Assembly: GCA_015709315.1 (NCBI GenBank)
Contig: JACCQI010000008.1
Location: 1 to 64,000 of the forward strand
DNA length: 64,000 nt
Direction of reading: 5' to 3'
DNA from: Desulfovibrionaceae bacterium
GTDB taxonomy: Bacteria > Desulfobacterota > Desulfovibrionia > Desulfovibrionales > Desulfovibrionaceae
In this document: positions 35,296-43,622 of the stretch, one piece after another
How the letters are laid out: every line of letters begins with the position of its first letter
Position numbering within the stretch: the first letter of the stretch is position 1
Notes under the pieces: generated by a model
Databases searched by the model: none
Told to the model about the DNA's origin: nothing
What the model saw: the letters and a program-made list of their open reading frames with translations, nothing else
Translations under genes and position numbers: made by a program

Positions 35296-37560
35296 ATGGA
35301 TCAGGCCGAACTCAGGCGTTTGGAGAATCAGTGCATACAGGAGGAGCCGCCGCAGTGCGTGGCCGCCTGTCCGCTGCATGTGGATGTGAAGCAATTCTGT
35401 TCGCTCATGGCGGCCCGTCGTATCGACAAGGCGTGGGGCGTGCTGGCCAAAACCCTGCCGCTGCCCGGCGTCCTGGCCCGGCTGTGCGACGGGCCGTGCA
35501 AGGCGCAATGCGTGCGCAAGGACGCGGGCGGGGCCATCGAGATCGACGGCCTTGAGCGTTTCTGCGCCGACGCGGCCAAGCCCGTGGGGCCGCCCCGGCC
35601 GCTGCCGCCGCGCCGCAAGTCCGTGGCCGTGCTCGGCGGCGGGCTGACCGGCTTGTGCGCGGCCTGGGAAATGGTCCGGCGCGGGTTCGGCGTCACCCTG
35701 TATTGCGCCGAGCCGGGCCGCGATCTGGCGGCGTTGTCGGAGTCAATCCTGCCGAAAGGCGTGCTGGCCCGCGAATTGGACGGGTTGCGCGCCATGGGCG
35801 CGGCCGTCGAGGAGGGCGCGGAGCCGACGCCCGATCTGCTCGAATCGCTGCTGGAGGAAAAGGACGCGGTTTTTGCGGACGCCGACGACCTGCCGGAGGC
35901 CATGCGGGACTTCGGCGAGCCGGACGAGATTACGTTGGGCACCCGCGTGACAGGGCTGTTCGCCAGCCGCGCCGGGGAGACCTCGGCCGTGTTTCGGGCC
36001 GCCGCCGGTCGCCGCGCGGCCAATTCCATCGAGCGTTTCACCCAGGGCGTGTCCATGGTCACCGGCCGCGAACAGGAAGGCCCGTACCCGACCCGGCTGT
36101 TCACCAGCCTGGACAAGGTGCAGTCCGTTCCCCCGATCATCGCGGACGGCTTGTACACCGAGGCCCAGGCCCGCGAGGAGGCGGGGCGGTGTTTGCAATG
36201 CGAGTGCATGGAGTGCGTCAAGACCTGCGAATACCTCAAGCATTACCAGTATTATCCCAAGGTCTACGCGCGCCAGATCTACAACAACGAGTCCATTGTC
36301 ATGGGCACGCGCCAGGCCAATACCATGATCAACTCCTGCATGTTGTGCGGGCTGTGCGAAACCGTGTGCCCCGAGGACTTTTCCATGGCGGACGTCTGCC
36401 TGGAGGCCCGGCGGTCCATGGTTGAGCGGGGCAAGATGCCGCCCTCGGCCCACGAGTTTGCCCTGCGCGACATGGCCTTTGCCAACGGTCCGAAATGCGT
36501 GCTGGCCCGGCATGCGCCCGGCGCGGACGCGAGCGGGTACGTGTTTTTCCCCGGCTGCCAGTTGACGGCCTCCGACCCCGGCGGCGTGGAGGCGGCCTAT
36601 GGCGACCTGCTCGACCGGCTCGGCGATGTGGGGCTGTTGCTGCACTGCTGCGGCGCGCCCGCCCGCTGGTCGGGCCGGGAAGCCCTGTTCGAGGAGTCCC
36701 TGGCCGGGCTGCGGTCCGCGTGGGAATCCCTGGGCAACCCCAAGATCATCGCGGCCTGCCCGACCTGCATCAAGACGCTGAAGTCCGGGCTGGCGGACGC
36801 GGAGATCGTGTCCCACTGGTCCGTGCTGCGCGCCCTGGGCCTGCCGGAAGGGGCCGAGGGCGGAACGGCGGCGCTGGCCGTCAACGATCCGTGCGCGGCC
36901 CGGCACGACGCCGCGCTCCGGGAGGACGTCCGCGCTCTGCTCGAACAGGCGGGCGCGTCCCTGGCGGAGCCGGAGTTGACCGGCGAGTACACCGAGTGTT
37001 GCGGCTTCGGCGGCCTGCTGTCCGAGGCCGACCCGGAACTGGGCAGGCGCGTGGCCGAGCACAGGGCGGCGGCCAGGGAAGAGGATTTCGTGACCTACTG
37101 CGTGATGTGCCGCGACATGATCGCCAAGACCGGCAAGCGGGCCATGCATTGCTTCGACCTGCTGTATCCGCGCGCCGAGGACCCGGCGGCCCGGCCGTCG
37201 CCCGGCTATTCCGCGCGGCGCGAGAACCGCGTCCGCCTGCGCGAGGACCTGCTCAAGCGGCTCTGGAAGGAGGACGCCGGCAACGGGAGCGAACCGTTCG
37301 AGGACGTGGAGGTCGGGTTCACCGACCAGGCCGCGTCCGTCATGGAGGAACGGCGCATACTCAAGAGCGACGTGCAGAAGGTCCTGTTGCGCGCCCGGGA
37401 GACCGGCAAACGGTTCGTGCATGGCGGGACCGGGCATTTCCTGGCCTCCCACCGGCCGGTCGTGGTTACATATTGGGTGGAATTCGAGGAGCGCGGCAAC
37501 GGGTATCTGGTGCATAACGCATGGTCCCACCGTATGCGCGTCAAGGGAGGCAAGGCATGA
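35296..37560 (+). CDS. flavo/Fe-S dicluster protein of the Mop operon
   Basis: A 754-residue multidomain protein. Order: a GltD/DPYD-type N-terminal Fe-S region (CIQEEPPQCVAACP, then CDGPCKAQC), one Rossmann motif (GGGLTG near residue 118) in a shortened flavin-binding domain with no second nucleotide motif, a ferredoxin region with CLQCECMECVKTC and CMLCGLCETVC, two CCG domains as in heterodisulfide reductase HdrB or GlpC (CCGAPARW, CCGFGG), and about 80 unassigned C-terminal residues. It looks like an electron carrier or acceptor for Mop, or a redox step in cofactor making. I recall NCBI naming relatives dicluster-binding proteins, unverified here. GGGAAGAG supports start 35296. Confidence 0.78.
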   Translation: MDQAELRRLENQCIQEEPPQCVAACPLHVDVKQFCSLMAARRIDKAWGVLAKTLPLPGVLARLCDGPCKAQCVRKDAGGAIEIDGLERFCADAAKPVGPPRPLPPRRKSVAVLGGGLTGLCAAWEMVRRGFGVTLYCAEPGRDLAALSESILPKGVLARELDGLRAMGAAVEEGAEPTPDLLESLLEEKDAVFADADDLPEAMRDFGEPDEITLGTRVTGLFASRAGETSAVFRAAAGRRAANSIERFTQGVSMVTGREQEGPYPTRLFTSLDKVQSVPPIIADGLYTEAQAREEAGRCLQCECMECVKTCEYLKHYQYYPKVYARQIYNNESIVMGTRQANTMINSCMLCGLCETVCPEDFSMADVCLEARRSMVERGKMPPSAHEFALRDMAFANGPKCVLARHAPGADASGYVFFPGCQLTASDPGGVEAAYGDLLDRLGDVGLLLHCCGAPARWSGREALFEESLAGLRSAWESLGNPKIIAACPTCIKTLKSGLADAEIVSHWSVLRALGLPEGAEGGTAALAVNDPCAARHDAALREDVRALLEQAGASLAEPELTGEYTECCGFGGLLSEADPELGRRVAEHRAAAREEDFVTYCVMCRDMIAKTGKRAMHCFDLLYPRAEDPAARPSPGYSARRENRVRLREDLLKRLWKEDAGNGSEPFEDVEVGFTDQAASVMEERRILKSDVQKVLLRARETGKRFVHGGTGHFLASHRPVVVTYWVEFEERGNGYLVHNAWSHRMRVKGGKA

Positions 37561-37772
37561 GCGTCATCAAGGTTCCCGAAGCGGACGCCGCCGGATGGCG
37601 GTGCGCGGCATGCGGCGAGGAATTGGTCCCCCGCGCCGTGGAACTGGAATATCTCGACTCCGTGTTCAACGTGGAGTTGCCCGCCTGCCCCCGGTGCGGC
37701 ATGGTTTTCATCCCGGAGAGCCTCGCGCTGGGCAAGATGAACCAGGTGGAGCGCCTGCTGGAGGACAAGTAG
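37557..37772 (+). CDS. small CxxC-CxxC redox or zinc-ribbon protein
   Basis: A 71-residue protein with two cysteine pairs (CAACGEE and CPRCGMVF) about 28 residues apart, as in a zinc ribbon or rubredoxin-like fold. The start overlaps the upstream stop (ATGA) with GGGAGG before it, so translation is coupled to the dicluster gene. A D. vulgaris relative is, as I recall, called a redox protein (DVU_1557 type); this cannot be checked here. Electron transfer or metal handling for Mop maturation is plausible. Confidence 0.75.
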   Translation: MSVIKVPEADAAGWRCAACGEELVPRAVELEYLDSVFNVELPACPRCGMVFIPESLALGKMNQVERLLEDK

Positions 37773-37774
37773 CC

Positions 37775-38431
37775 GTGCGCTGCGCCGCCCCCTTGTGGGA
37801 AAGGCCGGGTTTGCGTGCCGTGGCGGGCGACACGTTGCGCCCCGGCGGGTTCGCGCTCACGGACCGGGCCGCCGAGGCCATGGGCGTGCTGCCCGGCTGG
37901 CGCGTGCTGGACGTTGGCTGCGGGCTGGGCGCAACCGTGGCCCGGCTGCGTGCGCGGTACGGAGCAAAGGCGTATGGCGTGGAGCCGTCGGCCGCGCAGG
38001 TGGAGCGGGGCGCAATCCGGTCCGGCGTCATCCGGGCCGGGGGCGATTGCCTGCCCTTTGGGGACGGGACGTTTTCCGCCGTGTTTTGCGAGTGCGTGCT
38101 GTCGCTGTTGCCCGACCCGCGAGCCGGGCTGCGGGAATTTCATCGCGTGCTGCTCCCCGGCGGATTTCTGGCCCTGTCCGACCTGTGCGCGCGGGACGAC
38201 GGCGGCTCGCGGGGCGACTCCTGCGCCGACCGGGCCGTGCCGCTGGAGTCGACTCGCGCCATGGTCGAGAAGAGCGGGTTCGAGACCGTCCTGGTCGAGG
38301 ACCATACCCGGCTGCTGACGGATTTGGCCGCACGGCTGGCCTTTGCCGGGGAAACGGGCGGCCGCACCGGGCGCGGCGGCCTCGGCTACTACCTGATGAT
38401 CGCCCGCAAGAGAGGATGGACGCATGCTTGA
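37775..38431 (+). CDS. SAM-dependent methyltransferase (class I)
   Basis: A 218-residue enzyme. SAM-binding motif I reads VLDVGCGLGATVARL near residue 48, followed by GVEPSAAQV, the motif II region CLPFGDGTFSAVFCE and the LLPGGFLALSD block. It starts at GTG two bases after the redox-protein stop and overlaps the next gene by eight bases. The target is unknown; within a cofactor operon a small-molecule substrate is more likely than DNA or rRNA. The GC content is very high and the product is rich in Arg and Gly. Confidence 0.78.
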   Translation: MRCAAPLWERPGLRAVAGDTLRPGGFALTDRAAEAMGVLPGWRVLDVGCGLGATVARLRARYGAKAYGVEPSAAQVERGAIRSGVIRAGGDCLPFGDGTFSAVFCECVLSLLPDPRAGLREFHRVLLPGGFLALSDLCARDDGGSRGDSCADRAVPLESTRAMVEKSGFETVLVEDHTRLLTDLAARLAFAGETGGRTGRGGLGYYLMIARKRGWTHA

Positions 38432-38879
38432 CGATACCGGATTGCGGATGATGGAGCTGGCGGGCAAGGGCTATTGTTGCAGCCAGATCATGGTGCTGCT
38501 GGCGCTCGATGAGATGGGCCGGGAAAATCCCGACATGGCGCGTGCCGCCGCCGGGCTGTGCATCGGCTTGGGCGATTGTTCCGGGCCGTGCGGCGTGTAT
38601 ACCGGCGCGGCCCTGGTGCTCGGCCTGCACGCGGGCAAGGGCACGGACATGGAGCAGACCGACGACAAGCTGCCGCTCATGCTCGAAGAGTTGCGCGACT
38701 GGTTCGTCGCGGCCACCGAGCAATATGGCGGCACCACCTGCGGGGCTATCCTGGACGGGGAATGCGGCCAGCCCGACAAGGCCCGGTGCGGCGGTTTGGT
38801 GGCCGACGCCTCGGCCCAGGTGCGGGAAATTCTGGTAGCGAACGGCTTTGACCCGGCACAGGGGCGCGGCGATCAATGA
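38424..38879 (+). CDS. C_GCAxxG_C_C family protein
   Basis: A 151-residue protein with regularly placed cysteines: GYCCSQ near residue 18, GLCIGLGDC, then GPCGVYTGAAL, CGAIL, and late ECGQ and RCGG. This is the pattern of the C_GCAxxG_C_C family (GCAxxG here being PCGVYTG), found beside split-Soret-type cytochromes and redox operons and often thought to bind a metal cluster. The first residues overlap the methyltransferase end and the last four bases overlap the radical SAM start. Function not known. Confidence 0.8.
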   Translation: MLDDTGLRMMELAGKGYCCSQIMVLLALDEMGRENPDMARAAAGLCIGLGDCSGPCGVYTGAALVLGLHAGKGTDMEQTDDKLPLMLEELRDWFVAATEQYGGTTCGAILDGECGQPDKARCGGLVADASAQVREILVANGFDPAQGRGDQ

Positions 38880-40231
38880 GCCGGATTCCCCGAAGCGTCT
38901 GCCCGGTCTGCCTGCGTCCCATTCCCGCCCGGCACGAGACCGTGGGCGAGGAAACCTTTCTGGTCAAGGAATGCCCGGATCACGGCGTGTTCAAGACCGT
39001 TGTCTGGCGCGGCGAGCCGGGCTTTCACGACTGGTCGCGGCCCAAGGTGCCGTCCCCGCCCGGAAAGCCGTTCACTCGTGCGGACAGGGGGTGCCCCCTG
39101 GACTGCGGCCTGTGCGACGCCCACCGGCAGCATACCTGCACGGCCGTCATGGAGGTGACCTGGCGGTGCGACCTCGGCTGCCCGGTCTGTTTCGCCTCCT
39201 CGGGCAGGGCGGCCCCGCCGGACCCCACGGTTCGGGAAATGGCGCGGCTCTTCGACAGGGTGTTCGAGGCGTCCGGCCATTGCAACATTCAGCTTTCCGG
39301 CGGCGAACCCACGGTGCGCGACGACCTGCCGGACCTCATCCGGCTCGGCAAGTCCAAGGGCTTCCCGTTCATCCAGTTGAACACCAACGGCCTGCGCATC
39401 GGCCGTGAGCCGGGGTATGCCCGCATCCTGGCCGAGGCCGGGCTTGATTCCGTGTTCCTGCAGTTCGACGGCACCGGGGACGATATTTACACTGTCCTGC
39501 GCGGCAGGCCGTTGCTCGACCTCAAGCTGGCCGCCCTGGACGCGCTGACCGGGGCGGGCATCGGCATCGTGCTGGTGCCCACGGTAGTGCCGGGCGTCAA
39601 CGACCATGACCTGGGCGCGATACTCAAGCTGGCGACGGTCCGGTCGCCGTCGGTGCGCGGCGTGCATTTCCAGCCGGTGAGCTATTTCGGGCGGTATCCC
39701 CAGGCTCCGGGCGACGACCAGCGCATCACCCTGCCGGAGGTCATGCGGTTTCTGGAGGCGCAGACGGGCGGCGTGGTGCGGGCGCGGGATTTCCTGCCGC
39801 CGGGCTGCGAGCATTCCCATTGCTCCTTCCACGCCAATTACCTGGTCACCGAGGCGGGCGGCCTGCACCGGCTCTCGGCGGGCGGCGCTTGCGGGTGCGC
39901 GCCCCGGCCCGCGCCTCGTCCGGCATCCGAGGGCGCGGACAAGGCCAAGGCGTTCGTTAAGCGGCAGTGGGCCGGGCCGGGAGAGGCTTTGCCCATGGCC
40001 GACGTCCCCGACGGGCTGGACGCCTTCATCGCGCGGGCGGCCACCCACACCCTGGCCGTGTCGGCCATGGCCTTCCAGGACGCCTGGACCCTGGACCTGG
40101 AGCGGCTCAAGGGGTGCTGCATCCACGAGGTGTCGCCGGACGGGCGGCTTATTCCCTTCTGCGCCTACAACCTGACGTCCATGGACGGCGAAACCCTGTA
40201 CAGGGGGAAGTGTGGCCCGGCGCGCTCTTGA
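38876..40231 (+). CDS. radical SAM enzyme, MJ0619/tetraether-synthase-like
   Basis: A 451-residue enzyme with three cysteine sites. The N terminus carries CPVC with a later CPDHG, next comes CPLDCGLC, and then the radical SAM triad CDLGCPVC near residue 100 (CxxxCxxC). This three-part layout is the one seen in the MJ0619/Tes family, whose members do radical C-methylation or C-C bond formation on inert carbons. NIQLSGGEPT is the SAM-binding GGE motif. A C-terminal Cys-rich segment holds CAYN and KCG. In this operon it likely builds or alters a cofactor. The start overlaps the previous stop by four bases. Confidence 0.85.
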   Translation: MSRIPRSVCPVCLRPIPARHETVGEETFLVKECPDHGVFKTVVWRGEPGFHDWSRPKVPSPPGKPFTRADRGCPLDCGLCDAHRQHTCTAVMEVTWRCDLGCPVCFASSGRAAPPDPTVREMARLFDRVFEASGHCNIQLSGGEPTVRDDLPDLIRLGKSKGFPFIQLNTNGLRIGREPGYARILAEAGLDSVFLQFDGTGDDIYTVLRGRPLLDLKLAALDALTGAGIGIVLVPTVVPGVNDHDLGAILKLATVRSPSVRGVHFQPVSYFGRYPQAPGDDQRITLPEVMRFLEAQTGGVVRARDFLPPGCEHSHCSFHANYLVTEAGGLHRLSAGGACGCAPRPAPRPASEGADKAKAFVKRQWAGPGEALPMADVPDGLDAFIARAATHTLAVSAMAFQDAWTLDLERLKGCCIHEVSPDGRLIPFCAYNLTSMDGETLYRGKCGPARS

Positions 40232-41513
40232 TAGGTGGCTTGCCGGGCGCATGGGATGGACGGCCGATACGCCGCCTTCGCCCGGCCAGGTGCGGGAGTG
40301 GCAGCTCGACCGGCTGCGGGCGCTCGTGGCCCACGCCCGTGAGAACAGCCCGTTTTACGCCCGCACCCTGTCCGGTGTGGATGTGGCGTCCATTCGGACG
40401 GCCGAGGACTTTTCCCGCCTGCCCACGGTCTCGGCGGACGACCTGCGCCGGGAGCCGGAGCAATTCCTGTGCGTGTCCCAGGACGAGATAGAGCGGGTGG
40501 TGACCCTGCAAAGCTCCGGCACCACCGGACACCCCAAGCGGATTTTTCATACCGCCGACGACATGGAGGCCACGGCCGATTTCTTCGACTGGGGCATGCG
40601 GAACATGGTCGGGCCGGGACAGGCCGTCCTGGTGCTCATGCCGGGGGACCGCCCCGGCGGGGTGGGGCGGCTGCTCGACGACGCCCTGGGCCGTTTCGGC
40701 GCGCGGGCCGCCTGCCATGGCGTCATGGAGGACGCCCGAGCCGCCGTGGATCAATTCCTTGTCGAGGACGCGTCGTGCATCGTGGGGCCCCCGGCGCACG
40801 TCAACCTCATGGCCTGCGAATGGGAGCGCCGGAGGCTGCCCAGGGATATGGTCCGGTCGGTCCTGCTTTGCTGGGACGCGGTCCCGGACGCGGTGGCGGC
40901 CAATGCGGAGCGGATTTTCGGCTGCCGGGCGTTCCGGCATTGGGGCATGATCGAGACCGGGCTGGGCGGGGCCGTGGAATGCATGCCGGGGTCGGGCCTG
41001 CACCTGCGGGAAGCCGACTTGTACCTGGAAATCGTTGACCCGAGAACCGGCCGCTTGGTATCTGACGGGGAGCCGGGAGAGATGGTCGTGTCCACGCCGC
41101 TCAGGCGGGGCATGCCGCTCCTCCGCTACCGGACGGGCGATGCGGGCCGCATCCTGCCTGTCCGCTGCCGGTGCGGCAGTCCCTTGCGCCTTCTCGACCC
41201 GCATGTTCGCCGCATGGCGGACGGCGTGGACATCGGCGCCGGGCGGATCCGGCTTGAAGACTTGAACGAGGTCCTGTACGCGCTGCCGGGCCTCGGGGAT
41301 TTCGCGGCGCGCGTGGCCGGGGGGACGTTGTACGTCTTTGCCCGGGGCCGCGTGGGCCGCGAACGCATTGAAACGGCCCTGATGTCCCTGCCCGTTGTCG
41401 GACAGGGGCTTGCCGACGGCGTGCTCCGCATAGCCGTAGAAACAAGTAATGACGCCGTCCCGGCCGTTCCCGGCTTGGGAAAGCGGCGGATAGAGATTGA
41501 TAGGGAGCTTTGA
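40212..41513 (+). CDS. AMP-forming acyl ligase, PaaK-like
   Basis: A 433-residue member of the ANL (phenylacetate-CoA ligase-like) family. The nucleotide loop is LQSSGTTGHPKR near residue 100, with the later YRTGDAGRI segment and Asp of A5. The chain is shorter than usual PaaK and its C-terminal subdomain is small. Translation starts at GTG with GGGGGAA upstream, inside the end of the radical SAM gene (20-base overlap). Such enzymes adenylate a carboxylic acid and pass it to a thiol or amine. Its acid is unknown; in this setting it could be a cofactor precursor or the acid product of Mop. Confidence 0.8.
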   Translation: MARRALDRWLAGRMGWTADTPPSPGQVREWQLDRLRALVAHARENSPFYARTLSGVDVASIRTAEDFSRLPTVSADDLRREPEQFLCVSQDEIERVVTLQSSGTTGHPKRIFHTADDMEATADFFDWGMRNMVGPGQAVLVLMPGDRPGGVGRLLDDALGRFGARAACHGVMEDARAAVDQFLVEDASCIVGPPAHVNLMACEWERRRLPRDMVRSVLLCWDAVPDAVAANAERIFGCRAFRHWGMIETGLGGAVECMPGSGLHLREADLYLEIVDPRTGRLVSDGEPGEMVVSTPLRRGMPLLRYRTGDAGRILPVRCRCGSPLRLLDPHVRRMADGVDIGAGRIRLEDLNEVLYALPGLGDFAARVAGGTLYVFARGRVGRERIETALMSLPVVGQGLADGVLRIAVETSNDAVPAVPGLGKRRIEIDREL

Positions 41514-41514
41514 G

Positions 41515-42501
41515 ATGAAGGAATTTGTTCGGTCCGTGTGCGGACTTGTTGATGCCGATGAACCGTTTGTCCTGGCCACCGTGGTGGAGAGCACCGGCTC
41601 CACGCCGCGCTCCTCGGGCGCGAAGATGGCCGTCCGAAAAGACGGGTCCATTCTCGGCACCGTGGGCGGCGGCCTGGCCGAGGCCATGGCCTGCAAAAAG
41701 GGCGCGGCCATGATCGGCGACGGGGACGGGGCCGCGCAGTTGATGTTCGTGGACATGACCCAGGAGCTGGCCGCGGATTCGGACATGATCTGCGGCGGCG
41801 GGCTGTCCATATTGCTGGAGACCGTGGAACCCGGCGGGCCGTGCGCCGCCGCCTATCGGGAATTGGACGGGCTGCTGCGGAAGGGCGTCCCCTCGGTCCT
41901 GTCCACGCGCTGCGAAGAGACCGATCGGTGGCGCGCCGTGAACCACATCGTCCTCAAGGACAGCGCCAAGGGCGCGACCCGGTTCGACAACCAGGGCATG
42001 GGCATGCTGCTGCTGGAACCGTTTATTCCGCCCGCGCCGCTCTACATCTTCGGGGCCGGGCACGTTTCCCTGTTCACCGCGCGCGTCGGGTCCATGATCG
42101 GGTTCCGCACCGTGGTCCTGGACGACCGGGCCGATTTCGCCAACCGGGAGCGGTTCCCGGAGGCGGACGAGGTGGTGGTGCTGGATTCGCTGGAAAATGG
42201 TTTCAACAATCTCAACGTGGGCGATGACGCTTTCATCGTGGTGGTCACCCGCGGGCACATGCACGACCGCAACGTGCTGGCCGGGGCGCTCGGGACGCCC
42301 GCCCGGTACGTGGGCATGATCGGCAGCAAGAAGAAGCGCGACAAGATTTACGATTCCCTGCTGGCCGACGGCTTCACCCGGGCCGACCTCGACCGTTGCC
42401 ACTGCCCCATCGGGCTGACCATCGGCGCGCAGACGCCCGAGGAGATCTCCGTTTCCATCGCTGCCGAGCTGATTCAGGCGCGGGCGGGGGGACCTGCGTG
42501 A
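41515..42501 (+). CDS. xdhC: XdhC/CoxI-family Mo-cofactor sulfuration and insertion protein
   Basis: A 328-residue protein. The N-terminal XdhC_CoxI domain has TGSTPRSSGAKMAV and GTVGGG; the C-terminal Rossmann domain has IFGAGHVS, VVTRGHMHD and YVGMIGSKKKR. XdhC proteins bind Mo cofactor, support its sulfuration by a desulfurase and hand it to xanthine-oxidase-family enzymes, so the client here should be Mop. ATG 41515 follows the ligase stop by one base and has GGGAGC upstream. The link from Mop to this gene is one of the firmest in the operon. Confidence 0.92.
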   Translation: MKEFVRSVCGLVDADEPFVLATVVESTGSTPRSSGAKMAVRKDGSILGTVGGGLAEAMACKKGAAMIGDGDGAAQLMFVDMTQELAADSDMICGGGLSILLETVEPGGPCAAAYRELDGLLRKGVPSVLSTRCEETDRWRAVNHIVLKDSAKGATRFDNQGMGMLLLEPFIPPAPLYIFGAGHVSLFTARVGSMIGFRTVVLDDRADFANRERFPEADEVVVLDSLENGFNNLNVGDDAFIVVVTRGHMHDRNVLAGALGTPARYVGMIGSKKKRDKIYDSLLADGFTRADLDRCHCPIGLTIGAQTPEEISVSIAAELIQARAGGPA

Positions 42502-43622
42502 CGCCCCTGGCGGCCATAGTCCCGGCGGCGGGTTTCTCTTCGCGCATGGGGCGGCTCAAGCCGCTCCTGCCGCTGGGGGAGACCACCGTTCTGGGGCGGG
42601 TCGTCGGACTGTTCCGCTCGGCGGGCGTCGAGCGGATCATCGTGGTCACGGGCAATCGCGGCGACGAGGTCGCCGGGGCGGCCCGCGAGGCCGGTGCCCA
42701 GGCCGTACACAATCCGGATTTCGCGCGGGGCATGTATTCCTCGATCCTTGCCGGGGCGCGGGCGCTGCCGGTCGACGCGGAAGGCTTTTTCGTGCTTCCG
42801 GCGGACATTCCCCTGGTGCGGCGCGAGACCGTGCTGCGCCTCATGCATTCCTTTGGCCTGGAACGCCCGGCCATTGTCTATCCCCGCTTTCGGGACGAGC
42901 GTGGCCACCCGCCGCTCATCGGCCGTGAGCTGCTCCCGGACATCCTGGCCCATGACGGCGAGGGCGGCCTGCGCGCGGTGCTGGAGCGCCACCAGCGGGA
43001 CGCTCACGACCTGGACGTGGCGGATTCCGCCATCCTGCGCGACATCGACGGGCCGGAGGACTACGAAGCGGCTCTGGCCGACGCGGGGCGCGGGTATCCC
43101 ACCCCTGAGGAGTGCGCCCAGTTGTGGGCCTTGTCCGGCGGCACCGGGCACGTCATGCGCCATTGCCGGGCCGTGGCGCGCGTGGCCGAGGCGCTGTGCG
43201 CGGCGCTCAATGCGCGCAACCCGGCATATCCCCTGGACATGGACCTGGTGCGGAGCGCGGCCCTGGTCCACGACATCGGCAAGGGCACCAGGCGACACGA
43301 GGAGGCCGGGGCCGAGCTGCTTCTGGATCACGGATTCCCCGACGCCGCCGGAATCGTTCGGGTGCATTTCGACCTGGATTTGGCCGACGACGCGCCGGTT
43401 GCGGAGCGGGAAGTGGTCTTTCTGGCCGACAAGCTGGTGCGCTGCGACCGTCCGGTCGCCTTGGACGACAGGTATTTGGAAAAAATGGCCATGCACGCCG
43501 ATGAGCCGGGCGCGGTCCCGGCCATCCGGGGACGCTTGGAACGCGCCCGGAAGATGCTGGCCCGGTTCGACCGGGAAATGGGCGTGCCCGCCGAGCAATT
43601 GGCGCGGGAGGCCCTGGCATGA
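42498..43622 (+). CDS. MobA/MocA-like nucleotidyltransferase fused to an HD domain
   Basis: A 374-residue fusion. The N-terminal half (about 1-195) is a MobA/MocA-type NTP transferase with PAAGFSSRMGRLKPLLPLG and the metal-binding PADIPLV; MocA makes molybdopterin cytosine dinucleotide, the cofactor of Mop-type enzymes. The C-terminal half is an HD hydrolase with AALVHDIGKGTRRHEEA near residue 257. Translation starts at GTG within the xdhC stop (GTGA). Making and breaking a phosphodiester in one chain suggests control of the cofactor pool or hydrolysis of a nucleotide intermediate. Confidence 0.85.
   Translation: MTPLAAIVPAAGFSSRMGRLKPLLPLGETTVLGRVVGLFRSAGVERIIVVTGNRGDEVAGAAREAGAQAVHNPDFARGMYSSILAGARALPVDAEGFFVLPADIPLVRRETVLRLMHSFGLERPAIVYPRFRDERGHPPLIGRELLPDILAHDGEGGLRAVLERHQRDAHDLDVADSAILRDIDGPEDYEAALADAGRGYPTPEECAQLWALSGGTGHVMRHCRAVARVAEALCAALNARNPAYPLDMDLVRSAALVHDIGKGTRRHEEAGAELLLDHGFPDAAGIVRVHFDLDLADDAPVAEREVVFLADKLVRCDRPVALDDRYLEKMAMHADEPGAVPAIRGRLERARKMLARFDREMGVPAEQLAREALA

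Noticed and set aside
32482-35508. 1008-codon minus-strand frame opposite mop
   Set aside because: Shadow frame of a highly biased gene; mop on the plus strand is certain.
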